Of a stretch of DNA of 64,000 nucleotides, positions 63,742 to 64,000 are shown piece after piece. Where the stretch lies: positions 2,790,001 through 2,854,000 of the forward strand of contig NZ_JBCNLP010000001.1 of the NCBI RefSeq assembly GCF_039595395.1, in the 5' to 3' direction. Source of the DNA: Novosphingobium sp. (GTDB taxonomy: Bacteria; Pseudomonadota; Alphaproteobacteria; Sphingomonadales; Sphingomonadaceae). The first letter of the stretch is position 1; each line of letters opens with the position of its first letter. The translations under genes and the position numbers were made by a program. The notes beneath the pieces are model-generated. The model saw only the letters and a program-made list of their open reading frames with translations. It did not search any database and had not been told where the DNA came from.

Positions 63742-64000
63742 ATGCGCATCATCTTTATGGGGACACCCGATTTCGCCGTTCCCGCCCTTCAGGCGCTGGT
63801 CGATGCAGGCCATGAGGTGGTCGCCGCCTATTCGCAGCCCCCGCGCCCCGGCGGCCGCCGAGGCCGGGAACTGACCCCCGGCCCGGTCCACAAACGCGCC
63901 GAGGAGCTGGGTATCGAGGTACGCCATCCCCTCTCGCTGAAGGGCGAGGACGAGAAGGCCGCCTTTGCCGCCTTGAACGCCGATGTGGCGGTGGTGGCCG
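63742..64000 (+). CDS. fmt: Methionyl-tRNA formyltransferase, 3' end cut by window
   Basis: Adds formyl to initiator Met-tRNA, working opposite def. 86 codons visible: MRIIFMGTPDFAVPALQALV at the start is the family signature; SQPPRPGGRRGRELTPGPVHKRA follows, a loop involved in tRNA recognition. Start ATG 63742. The catalytic NxHxSLLP region is outside the window. Confidence 0.95.
   Translation, partial: MRIIFMGTPDFAVPALQALVDAGHEVVAAYSQPPRPGGRRGRELTPGPVHKRAEELGIEVRHPLSLKGEDEKAAFAALNADVAVVA

Overview
The window is GC-rich chromosomal DNA from an alphaproteobacterium, most likely a sphingomonad (Novosphingobium/Sphingomonas-like; inferred from gene content and order, not tested by search). Pointers are a class I lysyl-tRNA synthetase, the CcrM (GANTC) methyltransferase, ChvI/ChvG followed by a truncated HPr kinase, EIIA-Man and HPr, the plsX-fabH-ihfA-merR order, a three-gene pnt transhydrogenase with a small aa3-oxidase-subunit-IV-like protein, and LexA-type GAAC-N7-GAAC boxes. 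It is almost entirely housekeeping DNA. I found no tRNA, rRNA, prophage, insertion sequence or CRISPR array.

Layout: 1-4.6 kb lysK (cut), a tiny ORF, a DinG-like helicase and a SixA-like phosphatase. 4.8-8.2 kb merR-ihfA-fabH-plsX-rpmF (minus). 8.4-12 kb a MAPEG protein, an MBL hydrolase, a thioredoxin-like protein, and an S24 repressor divergent from a small HTH/unknown pair with a candidate SOS box between them. 12-19.3 kb cysS, cobT, transaldolase, priA, CPBP protease. 19.5-24.4 kb atpHAGDC, where atpA and atpD are frame-broken and mosaic. 24.8-28.3 kb an isolated cpaF, a small membrane protein, an EamA transporter and a CcdC-like protein. 28.4-33.2 kb the glycine cleavage operon behind a tandem glycine riboswitch. 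33.3-38 kb dgt, a lipoprotein, pntB-pntAB-pntAA. 38.2-39.6 kb a degenerate NtrC-type regulator. 39.9-43.1 kb folP-ccrM-rnhB. 43.4-46.5 kb GNAT, NUDIX, CCA transferase and aspartic protease genes. 46.7-52.3 kb parC, ferredoxin, two cysteine desulfurases, alpha/beta hydrolase. 52.6-59.7 kb DUF937-like, pckA, and the chvI-chvG-hprK-rapZ-EIIA-HPr cluster linking envelope signalling, gluconeogenesis and a regulatory PTS. 59.9-64 kb trmH-family, rmuC, def, recR and fmt (cut).

Three things stand out. (1) A family of roughly 205-270 bp intergenic elements, eight two-ended copies and one half copy, each end a self-complementary hairpin whose centre varies with base pairing kept; most lie exactly between the stop codons of convergent genes and look like bidirectional terminators of REP/BIME type. 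(2) Twelve GANTC sites packed into 141 bp just upstream of ccrM, the gene for the enzyme that methylates GANTC. (3) atpA and atpD, and no other gene here, carry frame-breaking indels and alternate between alpha- and gammaproteobacteria-like blocks, suggesting a mixed-read consensus artefact or a real mosaic.
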